64,000 nucleotides of DNA from NCBI GenBank assembly GCA_965230795.1, contig OZ246020.1, positions 4,204,395-4,268,394 of the forward strand, read 5' to 3'. The DNA comes from PZPK01 sp965230795. GTDB lineage: Bacteria > Pseudomonadota > Gammaproteobacteria > Pseudomonadales > Oleiphilaceae. The notes beneath the pieces were generated by a model. That model saw only the letters and a program-made list of their open reading frames with translations, made no database searches and was not told the origin of the DNA. Shown one piece after another: positions 44,092 through 54,700 of the stretch; the stretch's first letter is position 1, and every line of letters starts with the position of its first letter. A program made the translations under genes and the position numbers.

Positions 44092-44579
44092 AATGGATGT
44101 ATCGCTTCTTCACCTTCGTGATTCTGGCCGCAGCTCTGGTCGCGCCCTTTTTCATGGAGAACAAAGACGGCAACCCCATGTTGTCATTGCCGGGCAAAGC
44201 CGATCTGGTGCCTGATACATTGAACTCGGAACTGCCCGCCAGCGTTAATCCTGCCATCAAAAAAGTTTATAAATGGAAGGATGCCCAAGGCGTCTGGCAC
44301 TATGGTGATACCCCTCCTCCCGGGACGGCCCAGGTGGAAACGCTGGAAGTCAACACCAACGCCAACCTGATTCAGGGTATGCCGGTCGACAAACAGGAAG
44401 CGACACCTCCTGAAACGCCGGTACCGGCACCGAGCTACACCCCACCCAGTGACGAGAACATGCTGTCCATGGAGCGCGCCATGAATATCCTGAACGAAAC
44501 CAAGGCTGTCCGCGACATGATGGAATCCCGCAACCAGCATCTCAATGCCATTGTCGGTGAGAACGAGAATCAGAGATAA
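44088..44579 (+). CDS. DUF4124 exported protein
   Basis: The 163-residue protein has an N-terminal hydrophobic segment (YRFFTFVILAAALVAPFFM) acting as a signal or anchor. Residues 62-95 carry the DUF4124 pattern: KVYKWKDAQGVWHYGDTPP, with the aromatic residues that define the domain. A proline-rich linker and helical C terminus follow. The function is unknown; DUF4124 is found in envelope proteins. It is coupled (ATGA) to the TIGR02444 gene and ends eight bases before queE. Confidence 0.87.
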   Translation: MKWMYRFFTFVILAAALVAPFFMENKDGNPMLSLPGKADLVPDTLNSELPASVNPAIKKVYKWKDAQGVWHYGDTPPPGTAQVETLEVNTNANLIQGMPVDKQEATPPETPVPAPSYTPPSDENMLSMERAMNILNETKAVRDMMESRNQHLNAIVGENENQR

Positions 44580-44586
44580 GTTACAG

Positions 44587-45261
44587 ATGAGTCTCGACAA
44601 ACCCTATCGCGTCAAGGAAATGTTCTACAGCCTGCAAGGGGAGGGCGCCCGTGCCGGTCGCGCTGCCGTGTTTTGCCGATTCAGCAAATGTAACCTCTGG
44701 AACGGTCGGGAAGACAGCAGGCAGTCGGCCATCTGTCAGTTCTGCGATACCGACATCCTTGGCACCGATGGCCAGAACGGTGGCGTCTTCGACAGCGTAG
44801 ACGCGCTGGTTGAAGCCATCTGCTCACTCTGGCCTAACGATACGCCAAGCGGTAAACCCTATGTCATTTTCACGGGCGGCGAGCCCCTGTTGCAACTGGA
44901 TGCACGATTAGTCGCCGCCATGCACACGGCTGGATTTGAAGTGGCTATCGAAACCAACGGTACACTGCCAGTTCCTGAAGGCGTGGATTGGGTCTGTCTC
45001 AGCCCCAAAGCCGATGCAGAGCTTGTTCTCGAACGCTGTGATGAATTGAAACTGGTCTATCCCCAGAAACTGGCCATGCCTGAGCGTTTTGCCAGTTTCG
45101 AAGCTACACACTTCTTCCTCTCGCCCATGGCTGATCCCCATATTCGCTTCGGCGACGACAGCACCAAACGCGCCAATACCGAAGCTGCCCTGCATTACTG
45201 CCTGCAACACCCGCAATGGCGACTGACCCTGCAACTACATAAGCTATTGGGTATTGATTAA
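44587..45261 (+). CDS. queE: 7-carboxy-7-deazaguanine synthase QueE
   Basis: The 224-residue radical-SAM enzyme starts at ATG 44587. It has the QueE-specific cluster motif CX14CX2C: Cys in KCNLW (about residue 39), then CQFCDTD fifteen residues later. FTGGEPLLQ near residue 98 and ETNGTLPVPEG near 120 follow. It converts CPH4 to CDG, a step in queuosine biosynthesis. The other queuosine genes are not in the window. Downstream lies a heptanucleotide repeat array. Confidence 0.95.
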   Translation: MSLDKPYRVKEMFYSLQGEGARAGRAAVFCRFSKCNLWNGREDSRQSAICQFCDTDILGTDGQNGGVFDSVDALVEAICSLWPNDTPSGKPYVIFTGGEPLLQLDARLVAAMHTAGFEVAIETNGTLPVPEGVDWVCLSPKADAELVLERCDELKLVYPQKLAMPERFASFEATHFFLSPMADPHIRFGDDSTKRANTEAALHYCLQHPQWRLTLQLHKLLGID

Positions 45262-45278
45262 GCTAGTGCCGGGTGCCA

Positions 45279-45330
45279 GACGTCTGACAAACAAACTCGC
45301 TTCTAGCTTCTAGCTTCTAGCTTCTAGCTA
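45279..45330. repeat. Heptanucleotide repeat (TTCTAGC)4 with GACGTCTGAC leader
   Basis: After queE, GACGTCTGAC (identical to 3796-3805) is followed by AAACAAACTCGC and then four exact TTCTAGC units from 45301 to 45328. The array lies at the 3' ends of convergent queE and the DUF924 gene. Confidence 0.85.
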
Positions 45331-45879
45331 AAAAGATGATCCCGGCTGCTGCAGAAATACCTCTTCCTCTGCCGTCGACGTGCGCCCGAGAATGCGGTTC
45401 CGATGCGGATAGCGACCAAAGCGCTCAATAATGGCCTTGTGCTTGAGTTCAAACTCGTAGTTGTTTTCCAGCCCGGGCTGAGCAAACAAACGCACGGCTT
45501 CTTCATGCACAGCCAGTGATTCACTGTGCATCAAGGGCATATACAGAAAGCTGCGCTGAGCAGCGGGCAAGCGCTGGTCTGCACCGTTCCGAATGGCTTC
45601 CTGGGCGAGCACCAGGGCCATGCCGTCGTACTGAAAGCTGGCCGCCTGATCCCGATAGATATTTCGCGAGAACTGATCCAGCACAATAATCTCAGCCAGG
45701 CGTCCTTGAGGCGAGTCACGCCAGGTCCACAATTCGCCTTGAGTGGCTGCCGAATGCACAGCTGCAAAACGATGCGCAATCCGCTGATCCAGCTCCGTAT
45801 CTTTCTGCCAGTGCTGCGCAGGTTCCAGTTCTTCAAACCAGAATGCCAATACCGTGTCGGATGTGAGTGCTTCAGTCAT
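45328..45879 (-). CDS. DUF924 family protein
   Basis: The 183-residue helical protein has the DUF924 hallmarks: VLAFWFEELEPAQHW near the N terminus, the block LAEIIVLDQFSRNIYRDQA near 60 and FLYMPLMHSESLAVHEEAV near 110. The function is unknown, and its fold resembles helical repeats. It is 20 bases downstream of tag on the same strand and so is probably co-transcribed with it. Its 3' end touches the heptad array. Confidence 0.92.
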   Translation of the reverse strand: MTEALTSDTVLAFWFEELEPAQHWQKDTELDQRIAHRFAAVHSAATQGELWTWRDSPQGRLAEIIVLDQFSRNIYRDQAASFQYDGMALVLAQEAIRNGADQRLPAAQRSFLYMPLMHSESLAVHEEAVRLFAQPGLENNYEFELKHKAIIERFGRYPHRNRILGRTSTAEEEVFLQQPGSSF

Positions 45880-45899
45880 GACAGATCCCTGCGTTTGAA

Positions 45900-46496
45900 C
45901 TAATTCGATGGCAGGGCCTGATCGCTACAGGTCTGCCACTGTGGACATGTAATCAAATGATCATTCACCAGCCCTACCGCCTGCATAAAAGCGTAGCAAA
46001 TGGTTGGACCAACAAAGGTAAAGCCGCGTTTTTTCAGAGCTTTGGACATGGCTTCCGCTTCCGGAGTCGTCACCGGCACCTCGGCCATACTGCGCCACCG
46101 GTTCTGCACTACCTCCCCATCCACAAACTGCCAGAGAAAATCGCTGAAGGATTCACCGGCGTCCCTGAATGCCAGAAAGCCTCGAGCGTTTTTGATGATC
46201 GACTGTACTTTGAGCCGATTCCGGATAATGCCGGGGTTCTGCAGCAATCGTTCGATATCTGTCTCGTCGTAGCGGACAATGCGCTCGGCATCGAACTGGT
46301 CGTAGGCTTCCTCGTAGGTTTTCTGCTTGCGAAGAATGGTGATCCAGCTCAATCCGGCCTGCTGGCCATCCAGGCAGAGTTTTTCAAACAGGGTTTGTTC
46401 ATCGGTCACCGGCCGCCCCCATACCTCATCATGATAAGCCTGATAAAGCGGATCGGTGCCACACCAGGGGCAGCGCCCGTTATTGTCCTGAGTCAT
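45900..46496 (-). CDS. tag: DNA-3-methyladenine glycosylase I
   Basis: The protein is 198 residues from ATG 46496 with AAGGAG about ten bases upstream. It has the Tag zinc and active-site features: RCPWCGTDPLYQAYHDEVWGRP at the N terminus (residues 7-28), ILRKQKTYEEAYDQFD, GFTFVGPTICYAFMQAVGLVNDH near the C terminus and a final Cys-containing tail. It removes 3-methyladenine from alkylated DNA. It is followed by the DUF924 gene. Confidence 0.95.
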   Translation of the reverse strand: MTQDNNGRCPWCGTDPLYQAYHDEVWGRPVTDEQTLFEKLCLDGQQAGLSWITILRKQKTYEEAYDQFDAERIVRYDETDIERLLQNPGIIRNRLKVQSIIKNARGFLAFRDAGESFSDFLWQFVDGEVVQNRWRSMAEVPVTTPEAEAMSKALKKRGFTFVGPTICYAFMQAVGLVNDHLITCPQWQTCSDQALPSN

Positions 46497-46665
46497 ATGC
46501 TCAATTCTCCTTGCGGTGGCAATCTGCAAAGTCCCTGGTCTTGATCATTACAGACCTCCAAGACGCTGTTCGATTGCATCTTCCTCTCCTATAATGTCAC
46601 GCCCTTCCTGCTTCAACAGCAACACATATCGCAGGCTCTATTTCGGGTACGAATGAGGGATTATC

Positions 46666-49659
46666 GTGGCAAACAGCAACGCGCAACAAGCAGATTCTCA
46701 GCACAGCAGTCGCCCCTGGTACCGCCGGATTTCTTTCTGGCTGCTGTTTTTATTTGGCCTTTACAGTCTGCTCGGCTGGGTCGTCGTCCCCATCGTGCTG
46801 GAAAAGCAGCTCGTGCAAATCCTCAAAGACACCGCAGACTGGGATACCCGGGTCGACAACATCGTTTTCAATCCCTATGCACTGTCGCTGAAAGTCGACA
46901 ATCTGAGCATCGACGATCCCCAGCGAGAACAAATTGTCGCTTTCGATTCCCTCTACGTAAACTTCGAGGCCCTGCGCTCACTGGGCGGCACCATCTCCCT
47001 GGGCGAAATCGACCTGCAGGCCCCGCGTGTATACCTCGACATTGATGATCAGGGCATCACCAACTTCCAGAAAGCGTTTGCCTCGGATACACCCGACGTG
47101 GAACCGGAAAAGGCATCCTCCGAACCCGTCAAGCTCTACTTCGGACGCATTGCCATCGCTTCCGGTCGCGTCAACATTGCCGACTTCAGTCACGGCGAAG
47201 AATTCAACCTGACCCTGTCGCCACTGGGGCTCGAATTGAACGAGTTCTATACCTTCAACAACGAAGGCGGCGATTATTCCCTGGCCATCTCTCTCGGAGA
47301 TAATCAGGGCCTCAACTGGCAGGGCCAGCTCGGCATTGCCCCCTTCTCGTCCAAAGGCAGCCTGGAACTGAGCAACATCGATCTGGCGCCTTTCTGGCAT
47401 TACGCCGAGCACTATGCGCCCTACTGGCTTCACCAGGGCCGACTGAATCTGTCGGGCAGCTATAAGACACGGGCCAATCCCGATGCCTTCGCGCTTACCG
47501 TCAGCGATGCCAAACTGGGCCTGCGTGATATTGGCCTCGCCACCTATGAGGACACCGAAGACTTTGTCAGCCTCCCCTCTCTGGATTTGGGACCGATGCA
47601 ATTCGATCTGGGCAAGCAGTCCCTGTCATTGGGCACCTTACTGGTTCAGCAACTGGATCTTGCGGTTCTGCGTGATAAGGAAGGGGCGCTCAAACTCCTC
47701 GAAGCCCTGGAGAACGAACCAGAGGCGACGATCGCCAACGATCCCTCAGAGATTGCTGCGACCGAAGATAGTGTCGCTGAAGCCGAGACAGAGACAGAGA
47801 CAGAGACAGCCAACAATACAAAACCTGAGACAAATGACGAGGCCGGCTTCGCCTGGGACATCGAACGCATCGTGCTGGATCAGGCCAGAGTACGCTGGCA
47901 GGACCAGAGTGTCGAAGTGACTGCCGATATTGCGGTCGAAAACATTAATCTCGTGGTCAAGGATCTGTCCCATAGCCTGGACAGTTTCGTGCCTTATGCT
48001 CTGGAGTTTTCGCTGCAAGACAGCCGGCATTCACTGGCTGGCGAATTTCAACCTTCGGCGTTGCTGGTAAAGGGCAATCTGAAGCTTGCTGATCTGCCTC
48101 TGGCGATCGCCCAACCCTATCTGTCTGAAATGGCGAACGTACGTATCAACGATGGTACGGTATCCCTTGAGACGGACTATGATCTGGATCTGAACGAGGC
48201 CGCTAAAGGCTCCATCAGCGCTGCGCTGACACTGGATAATCTGGCGCTCAGCGATACCCTGATGGCCAAGCCCCTCAGTGGCTTCACACAACTTAGCGTC
48301 CAACCCATTCGCGTGGAATTGTCACCTCAGAGTATCGATATTGACACCGTCGCGCTGGACGCTCCGTATGGCGATGTCTTTGTCAATGAAGCCGGAGAGG
48401 TCAACCTGGCCCAGCTAGTTCCGGCATCGGCCGACCCGGACAGCGATGAAACAGAAAGCGGTGAAGCCGAAAACGAAGCGTCTGAGAATACAGACCAGCC
48501 GTCACCTACTGACATTCGTATCGGCAACATTCGCATCAGCAACGGCCGCTTTGCCTTTTCCGACGAGTCCCAATCTCCAGCCTATCGCACCGAACTAGCG
48601 AAATTTGGTGGCGAAATTACTGACATCTCCTCCGATCCTGCGCAGAAGTCACAAGTACAGCTGGCCGGCAATGTCGATACGGTCGGCAAGTTAACGGTGT
48701 CCGGCACACTGAACCCGCTGCGCTCCAAAGGCTTCAGCGATCTGGATATTCAGGTGCAGAATATCAACCTGACCAATGTCAGCACCTATTCACAACGTTA
48801 CATGGGTTACCCCATTGAAAAGGGCAAACTCAATCTGGGCATGGATTACAAGATCGAGGATAAACATCTCGACGCATCCAACCACATCATCATCGACAGC
48901 CTCGACCTTGGCAGCTATGTGGACGGCCCCGATGCATCGAGTCTGCCGCTGCCACTGGCGCTGGGCATACTCAAAAATCACCGCGGGGTCATCGACGTCA
49001 AACTTCCCATTTCCGGCGATCTGGACGATCCCGGATTCAGTCTCGGCAATATCATCTTTACCGCCTTTACCAACCTGATCACCAAAGCGGTCGCCAGCCC
49101 CTTCACCATCCTTGGCAGTCTGATTCCGGGCGATGAAGACATTTCGTCGGTGCACTTCCCGGCAGGTCTGGCGAGCCTGGATGCCGAGGAAGCCCGCACA
49201 CTGCAATTGCTCGCCGAAGCACTTGAGAAGCGTCCGGACCTGAATCTGGAAATTGCTGGCATCATCAATGAAGCCGCTGACTTACCGGTTTTGAAGCAGA
49301 AGCGTCTGGAACAGGCCTTAAGGTCTCTGGGGAACAATCCACTCGCCAGCCGCGAACAACTGGTCAACCGCTGGTATGAAACCGATCAGGCAGGCGTTAT
49401 TCGCGCACAAATGGCTGCCGATCAAATTGGCTCGGAAGCCCACTTGTCCGCGCTTGATCAGGCACTGATGGAAAAAGTCAGTCTGGATGAGGTCGATACC
49501 ATCAATCTGGCCAGAGACCGGGCCAACCTGATTGCCGACACCATGACCGAGCAACATGGCATCTCGCCCGAGCGTATCTTTTTGATCCAGCCCAAAACCG
49601 TTGCATCACAGGATGACAATTCCAGGGTTAACCTTCCCTTCAGCATCAACGTCAGGTAG
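46666..49659 (+). CDS. AsmA-like DUF748 envelope protein, 997 residues
   Basis: The GTG start at 46666 has GAGG eight bases upstream. A single N-terminal transmembrane helix (residues 23-47) anchors a long beta-rich periplasmic part with DUF748 repeats, such as NIVFNPYALSLKVDNLSIDDP near 65 and IRIGNIRISNGRFAFSDES near 620. An acidic low-complexity stretch (residues about 350-390) contains ETETETET coded by a 6-bp repeat. The last 170 residues are helical with an OmpA-like ending (NLARDRANLIAD, GISPERIFLI). AsmA-like proteins are linked to lipid transport between membranes; the exact role here is unknown. Confidence 0.9.
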   Translation: MANSNAQQADSQHSSRPWYRRISFWLLFLFGLYSLLGWVVVPIVLEKQLVQILKDTADWDTRVDNIVFNPYALSLKVDNLSIDDPQREQIVAFDSLYVNFEALRSLGGTISLGEIDLQAPRVYLDIDDQGITNFQKAFASDTPDVEPEKASSEPVKLYFGRIAIASGRVNIADFSHGEEFNLTLSPLGLELNEFYTFNNEGGDYSLAISLGDNQGLNWQGQLGIAPFSSKGSLELSNIDLAPFWHYAEHYAPYWLHQGRLNLSGSYKTRANPDAFALTVSDAKLGLRDIGLATYEDTEDFVSLPSLDLGPMQFDLGKQSLSLGTLLVQQLDLAVLRDKEGALKLLEALENEPEATIANDPSEIAATEDSVAEAETETETETANNTKPETNDEAGFAWDIERIVLDQARVRWQDQSVEVTADIAVENINLVVKDLSHSLDSFVPYALEFSLQDSRHSLAGEFQPSALLVKGNLKLADLPLAIAQPYLSEMANVRINDGTVSLETDYDLDLNEAAKGSISAALTLDNLALSDTLMAKPLSGFTQLSVQPIRVELSPQSIDIDTVALDAPYGDVFVNEAGEVNLAQLVPASADPDSDETESGEAENEASENTDQPSPTDIRIGNIRISNGRFAFSDESQSPAYRTELAKFGGEITDISSDPAQKSQVQLAGNVDTVGKLTVSGTLNPLRSKGFSDLDIQVQNINLTNVSTYSQRYMGYPIEKGKLNLGMDYKIEDKHLDASNHIIIDSLDLGSYVDGPDASSLPLPLALGILKNHRGVIDVKLPISGDLDDPGFSLGNIIFTAFTNLITKAVASPFTILGSLIPGDEDISSVHFPAGLASLDAEEARTLQLLAEALEKRPDLNLEIAGIINEAADLPVLKQKRLEQALRSLGNNPLASREQLVNRWYETDQAGVIRAQMAADQIGSEAHLSALDQALMEKVSLDEVDTINLARDRANLIADTMTEQHGISPERIFLIQPKTVASQDDNSRVNLPFSINVR
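47785..47808. repeat. Coding hexanucleotide repeat (GAGACA)4
   Basis: Four GAGACA units inside the DUF748 gene encode ET repeats in an acidic linker. Length change by slippage would keep the reading frame. Confidence 0.85.
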
Positions 49660-49662
49660 CTC

Positions 49663-50256
49663 ATGTCCAAAGTCAGTCACTTTTTCGCCTACGTCAGTCG
49701 CCTGCGCTGGATCAAACGCTGGAGCCTGATGCGCAATGCCATCGCCGAGGATGTGGCACAGCACTCCTGGGAGGTAGCCACCATTGCCCACGCCCTGGGC
49801 ATTATTCATAACCATTTGCGCGACGAGCAAATCGACGTGAATCGTCTGGCGGCGGCCGGCATCTATCATGATATCTCCGAAGTCATTACCGGAGACATGC
49901 CAACACCAGTGAAATACCATTCGGAGTCGCTTCGCGAAGCCTACAAGGGCATCGAGCGCAAAGCCCAGCGGGAACTGCTGGCACTGATCCCTGAAGCCCT
50001 GCAAACACAATTTGGCGAAGTGGTGATCGAAGAAGAGCTGCCGGATATTTACCAGCAACTGCTGAAGGCGGCAGATCGCATTTCAGCCTGGCTCAAGTGT
50101 CAGGCCGAGTTAAGAGCTGGGAATCGTGAATTTGAACAGGCGGCTGAGGAGATCGGCAACCGGCTGCGGGAAATGGACAATCCGGAGGTGGATTATTTTC
50201 TGCGTGTTTTCGCGCCGGGTTACGATATGTCACTGGACAATCTACTGGCAAAATAG
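49663..50256 (+). CDS. yfbR: 5'-deoxynucleotidase YfbR
   Basis: The 197-residue HD-domain phosphohydrolase begins MSKVSHFFAYVSRLRWIKRWSLMRN, matching YfbR. Metal ligands are visible in QHSWEVATIAH, YHDISEVITGDMPTPVKY and KAADRISAWLKC. It dephosphorylates deoxynucleoside 5'-monophosphates, as in the thymidylate salvage route. It starts three bases after the DUF748 stop, suggesting co-transcription. A short hairpin follows. Confidence 0.95.
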   Translation: MSKVSHFFAYVSRLRWIKRWSLMRNAIAEDVAQHSWEVATIAHALGIIHNHLRDEQIDVNRLAAAGIYHDISEVITGDMPTPVKYHSESLREAYKGIERKAQRELLALIPEALQTQFGEVVIEEELPDIYQQLLKAADRISAWLKCQAELRAGNREFEQAAEEIGNRLREMDNPEVDYFLRVFAPGYDMSLDNLLAK

Positions 50257-50260
50257 CCTT

Positions 50261-50277
50261 CGGGGCTTTGCGCCCCG
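50261..50277. terminator. Hairpin between convergent yfbR and DASS genes
   Basis: CGGGGC and GCCCCG pair across a five-base loop just after yfbR; the following T content is low, so this is a weak terminator candidate. Confidence 0.45.
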
Positions 50278-50288
50278 TTAATTCAACC

Positions 50289-51689
50289 CTATCTGAGCTG
50301 AGTCACAAACAGCAGCGTCAATAGCAGGGCAGCCCCCCAATTAAGCACAAAACCATAGCGCATCATCACCCGCTGGGGCACAAAACCGGTACCAAAGACA
50401 ATGGCGTTGGGCGGCGTTGCCACCGGCAGCATAAAGGCGCAGGAGGCGGCAACGGCGATGGCCACCGTTACCTGTTCCACGTTCAAACCCAGATATTCCG
50501 CACTGATGGCAAAGCTCGGAATCAGCAAGGCCGCCAGCGCGGTATTGCTGGAAAACTCGGTCATAAAAATCACAAACAACAGCAACACGAACAACAGCGC
50601 CCAGTCGGGCATGCCCTGCAAACCTGCACTCACCTGCTCGGCTATCCACATGCTGGTTCCGGTATCCTGCAACAGAAAGCTTAAAGTCAGGCCGCCACCA
50701 AATAACAGCAACACGCCCCATTCGGTATCCCGCTGTAAATTGACCCAGGGCAACAAACCACTCAAACCCAATACCACCGTCGCGGCAATGGCAATCAACG
50801 CATCCATCTGGCTACTTACGCCCATCAGCTCACCAAGTGGACGGCTGAATATCCAGGCACTCGCCGTCAATGCAAACACCACTAACACAATTAGCTTGTC
50901 CTGGCTCCAGACAATGCCCGCATCATTCGCGTCCGCATCGAAACGCAGGGCTGAGGGATTGGGTCGGATCAGGGTGAACAGGCCCAGCCACAGGACCGGT
51001 AAGGCCAAGGCCACCACCGGCATGGCCAGACGCAGCCAATCCATAAAGGCAAGATTGAGTGTGGCGGCGGCTATCGCATTGGGCGGACTGCCGATAATCG
51101 TCCCCATCCCGCCAACGCTGGCGGAATAAGCAATACCCAGCAACACAAACCAGTACAGCCGCTGCTGTTCCGACGCTTTGACGCTGGAGAGCAGACCCAG
51201 GGCAATGGGCATTAACATGGCGGTGGTCGCGGTATTACTGATCCACATGGACAGGATGGCAGCTACCAGAAACAGCATCAGACAAGCCAACAGGGGACGT
51301 GAGCCGGTTGCCGCGATAATCAGACGCGCGATGTCCCGATCCAGCCCCTGCGTCCGAAACGCCGACGCCAGCGCAAAGCCACCCAGAAACAGAAAAATGA
51401 TGGGATGGGCAAAATTCCTGAAGGCCTGTTCCGGGCTCGCCAGCCCCAACAACACAGCAACCACTGGAATCATCAAGGCCGTGAAGGAAAGATGGATCAG
51501 TTCCGACAGCCAGAACGCCGCCGCCAGCAGAAAAATGAACATGCCCGACTGCACCGTCGCATCGACGGGAAGCTGTTGGCACAGCCACCACAACGAGGGG
51601 ATCAGAAAAATTGCAATAAAGACTCTCACGCCCGCTTCCACATTTCCCTGGGTCACATGTCTGAAGATATCGGGGTCGTAATGGCGCAT
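50289..51689 (-). CDS. DASS/SLC13 family anion:sodium symporter
   Basis: The 466-residue membrane protein has about eleven helices and the two symmetry-related SNT sodium motifs of DASS transporters: WISNTATTAMLMPIALGLL near residue 150 and FSSNTALAALLIPSFA near 385. It also has VGGMGTIIGSPPNAIAAA in between. Members import di- and tricarboxylates, sulfate or related anions; the substrate is not clear. It is convergent with yfbR and downstream of the MshQ-like gene on the same strand (14-base gap). Confidence 0.92.
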   Translation of the reverse strand: MRHYDPDIFRHVTQGNVEAGVRVFIAIFLIPSLWWLCQQLPVDATVQSGMFIFLLAAAFWLSELIHLSFTALMIPVVAVLLGLASPEQAFRNFAHPIIFLFLGGFALASAFRTQGLDRDIARLIIAATGSRPLLACLMLFLVAAILSMWISNTATTAMLMPIALGLLSSVKASEQQRLYWFVLLGIAYSASVGGMGTIIGSPPNAIAAATLNLAFMDWLRLAMPVVALALPVLWLGLFTLIRPNPSALRFDADANDAGIVWSQDKLIVLVVFALTASAWIFSRPLGELMGVSSQMDALIAIAATVVLGLSGLLPWVNLQRDTEWGVLLLFGGGLTLSFLLQDTGTSMWIAEQVSAGLQGMPDWALLFVLLLFVIFMTEFSSNTALAALLIPSFAISAEYLGLNVEQVTVAIAVAASCAFMLPVATPPNAIVFGTGFVPQRVMMRYGFVLNWGAALLLTLLFVTQLR

Positions 51690-51703
51690 CCCGACCTGAA
51701 CGC

Positions 51704-54700
51704 TTAGTCGAAGACCTCACGCCAATAGATGATGCGGTCATGGCCTCGATATTGACCAAAGCTTACCTCACTTGAGGGATGGTCTTCATCATCCGCCAGA
51801 TCGCCATCGCTATTCCAATCGTACTTGAGCCATAGCGGTACCCGATGACGCACGACGGTGCTTCCAGTGACGGAGGGCGTTGTCAGTTCTATTTCCTGAC
51901 CGCTCACATAGCTTCCCGCGCTGAACGTAGCGCCTGCGCCGGGAGTTCCGCCGACCTGAGCGTCGGTGTCTCCAGAAGACAGGGCGCCACTGTAACTGAG
52001 AAACTCGAAGGAACCACCCGCACTCACCAGGCTGGAGGTATACACACTGCAATCATCCGCGGTGTTGGTGACAAAGCGATTACCATCGTAAAACTGAACC
52101 TGCATGGGCACATTGAGCGGCCCGGTTTCCGGTCCAAAGGCATTGTCCAGCTTGGCGCGACCATAGCGTAGTTGCGTGCCAACGATGTTGCTAAAGGTGT
52201 ATTCGGTACACGTTCCTGAAGCGCCGCTTTGCACGCAGACACCATCATTGTCGGTCAAGTCATTGGTACTGACAGTCAGATTCACATCCGCATCGAAAGG
52301 CGCATCGCTGGCGGCCGGCGTCATATTCGCTTTTGCATAGGTGAACAGGTCACCTGACAAACTCGCCTCACCATCGCCATCATAGTCTGTCTGCTCAGTG
52401 TAAGTGACCGAACCGGCAAAGGTATCCACCAGTAATCCGGGAGCAGCCGCCGCTTGATCGGCGTAACTGCGATTGGACCAGGTGGATGCCAGTTTCCAGA
52501 AGTCTCCACCGTAATTGCGCGTAATCTGGTCGCTGGCGTTGTAAGCTGTCACGTTTATAGCCGGATCCACCAGATAACTGAAACTCTGATCCTGATAGGT
52601 GAAGGCGCAACTCCATGGCGCTTCGGCATCCCGAAAGACCGGCGCGGCGGCCAACGAAACCCGCAAGTGATCCGGACTGAAACGACCAATCGTCGCCGAG
52701 GTGGAGTCTGTCAAGGATTCCCCCTGATAGCTTTGGGCCGAAGCATTCAGATTGATGGCAAAGGCCCCCACTTCCGAGACGGACTGATTGTTGATCAGCA
52801 CTTCACCATTATCTGCGCTGGCAAAATTTATCGACGTTACGCCCAGCGTGCCGTTACTGCCTGCCGATGGCGCAATCAGAGAAAGATTCAGCGGCAAATT
52901 GCTGAGTTCAAAATTCGGTGTGGTCGCGTTGCCTGTACAGAAATCGGTATGGGTTTCCCCCGCGCTTTCCCAGGCCACGGCCTTGATGCGCAAATCAAAG
53001 GCCTCTCCGGCGTCGCGGAAACGGCTACAATTATGGTATGGCGCACTGCAGCTGGCACTGGCATCCACAGCCTCCACACAAAAGCCCGCCGGAGCGTGCA
53101 CAAACTCATTGCTACTCCCACTCAGCGTGATGGCCGGCTCAACACCCGAGGCTGCCAGGGCTTTACGAGCATGCAGACGAATCAGTCCAGCATCATCATA
53201 GTGGTAGCTGAAGCTGGCCGACCCACTGGCATCAAAATTAATACTGACAGGCTCATAGGCACTGACACTGCCGGAGGCGTTGCCATCAATGTCCGTGCCG
53301 GCGATGTTCACATGCTGACTCAGCTTGCATGCGGCCGGATCGCGACATTCATAGGCAAATTCCACATCCTGCACTCCGCTCAAACGGGCGACACAGGCAC
53401 CGCTCTCGGTGTCGGTGCGCACCGCGCGTATTGCAAAACTGTCACTTGCTGCAGAAACCTGGCTGGGCAATAACTGCGTACCGGCTGTCGCCGGGTCACC
53501 ATCGAAAATGAAACCGGTGTCCACGAAGGCCAGATCGTCGTCCTTGCCGGCATCCTCGGACTGAAAGCCATCACTCACGTCAATATTGACTGGCGTCGCG
53601 CCAGTGGGTGTGCCGCGCTGCAGGTACAACACTACACTCGACTCGGTGCCGCTGAACTCGTAGCTGGCGCTTCCCGAGCCTCCCGGACTAAAGCTACCTG
53701 GCGGCGGACTGCCGGTATCAATAGCCCAGCCATCACCATTGGGTGTGGTCGTAATACTGATTGTGGTCCCGGACGGCGGGGCAATGGTGCTACCGTCCGA
53801 CTGATAGGCTGTAATCGTGACCGGCGACGCTTCGCAGGTCACGCCCGTGCCGTTGGTAGCAATGCCGTAGTGATCCAGTGTGATATCACAGGGATGTGTG
53901 AGTGTGCGAATGGTGTCGATGGCACCACTGGACAGCGCTCTACTGTAGACCCGCACTTCATCAATATTGCCATTGAAGCGGTTACCGGTTTCACCCCCCG
54001 CGATCTCACCGCCAATGGATGCAGCACCGGGATCGGTTCCCCAGGTGCCAGTGTAACTGGCTTGCGTGGTATTGATCAGGGTACCGCTGTCGTCATAAAC
54101 ATAGAGGGTACGCGTGCTGTTGGTAATATCCGCCACGGCCGCCACGAAGTACCAGCGATCGTTATCAATAATGGCTGGTGTATCCATGCTGACCGGCGAC
54201 ACATTCCGCGAATAAAAGCGCAGGCGGCCCGCCCCCGGATCTCCCAGCGAAACCGCATAGCCGGGCCCGAGATCATCGGCAAAAATTCGCTGGCCCGCGG
54301 CAGAGCGGTTCTGCGTTCGAAACCAGGCCGTGATGGTGAAATCCGAAGTAAGATCGGGAAAATTCGACAATTCAATATAATTGCCATCGCTACTGCCGGC
54401 ATCATCAAACACACCATAGCGACAGGTACCCGGGTTGCCAGCAATGGCCGAGCTTGCCTGCACGCTGAGAGTGCCGTTCAAGGCCCGGCCATCGTAATCA
54501 TAATGGCTCACATCCTCGACTTCACCGGCAGTACCGTTCCAGCTGGTGCCTTCCAGTTGATAATTGGCGAGCAAGGAAAAGTCTGCGGCAAAGGCCTGGG
54601 AAAACACCATCAGATCCACATATTCATTGGTGTGGCCATCCTTGTCCTGCGCCCAGTCTTCCTCGATTTTGACATCCACATCGGTAGTCGTTGTGCTGCA

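Noticed and set aside
52454..53473. 339-codon plus-strand open frame over the MshQ-like gene
   Set aside because: It lies opposite a coherent exported protein with signal peptide and domains; the plus-strand frame has no motif and looks like a GC-driven shadow.
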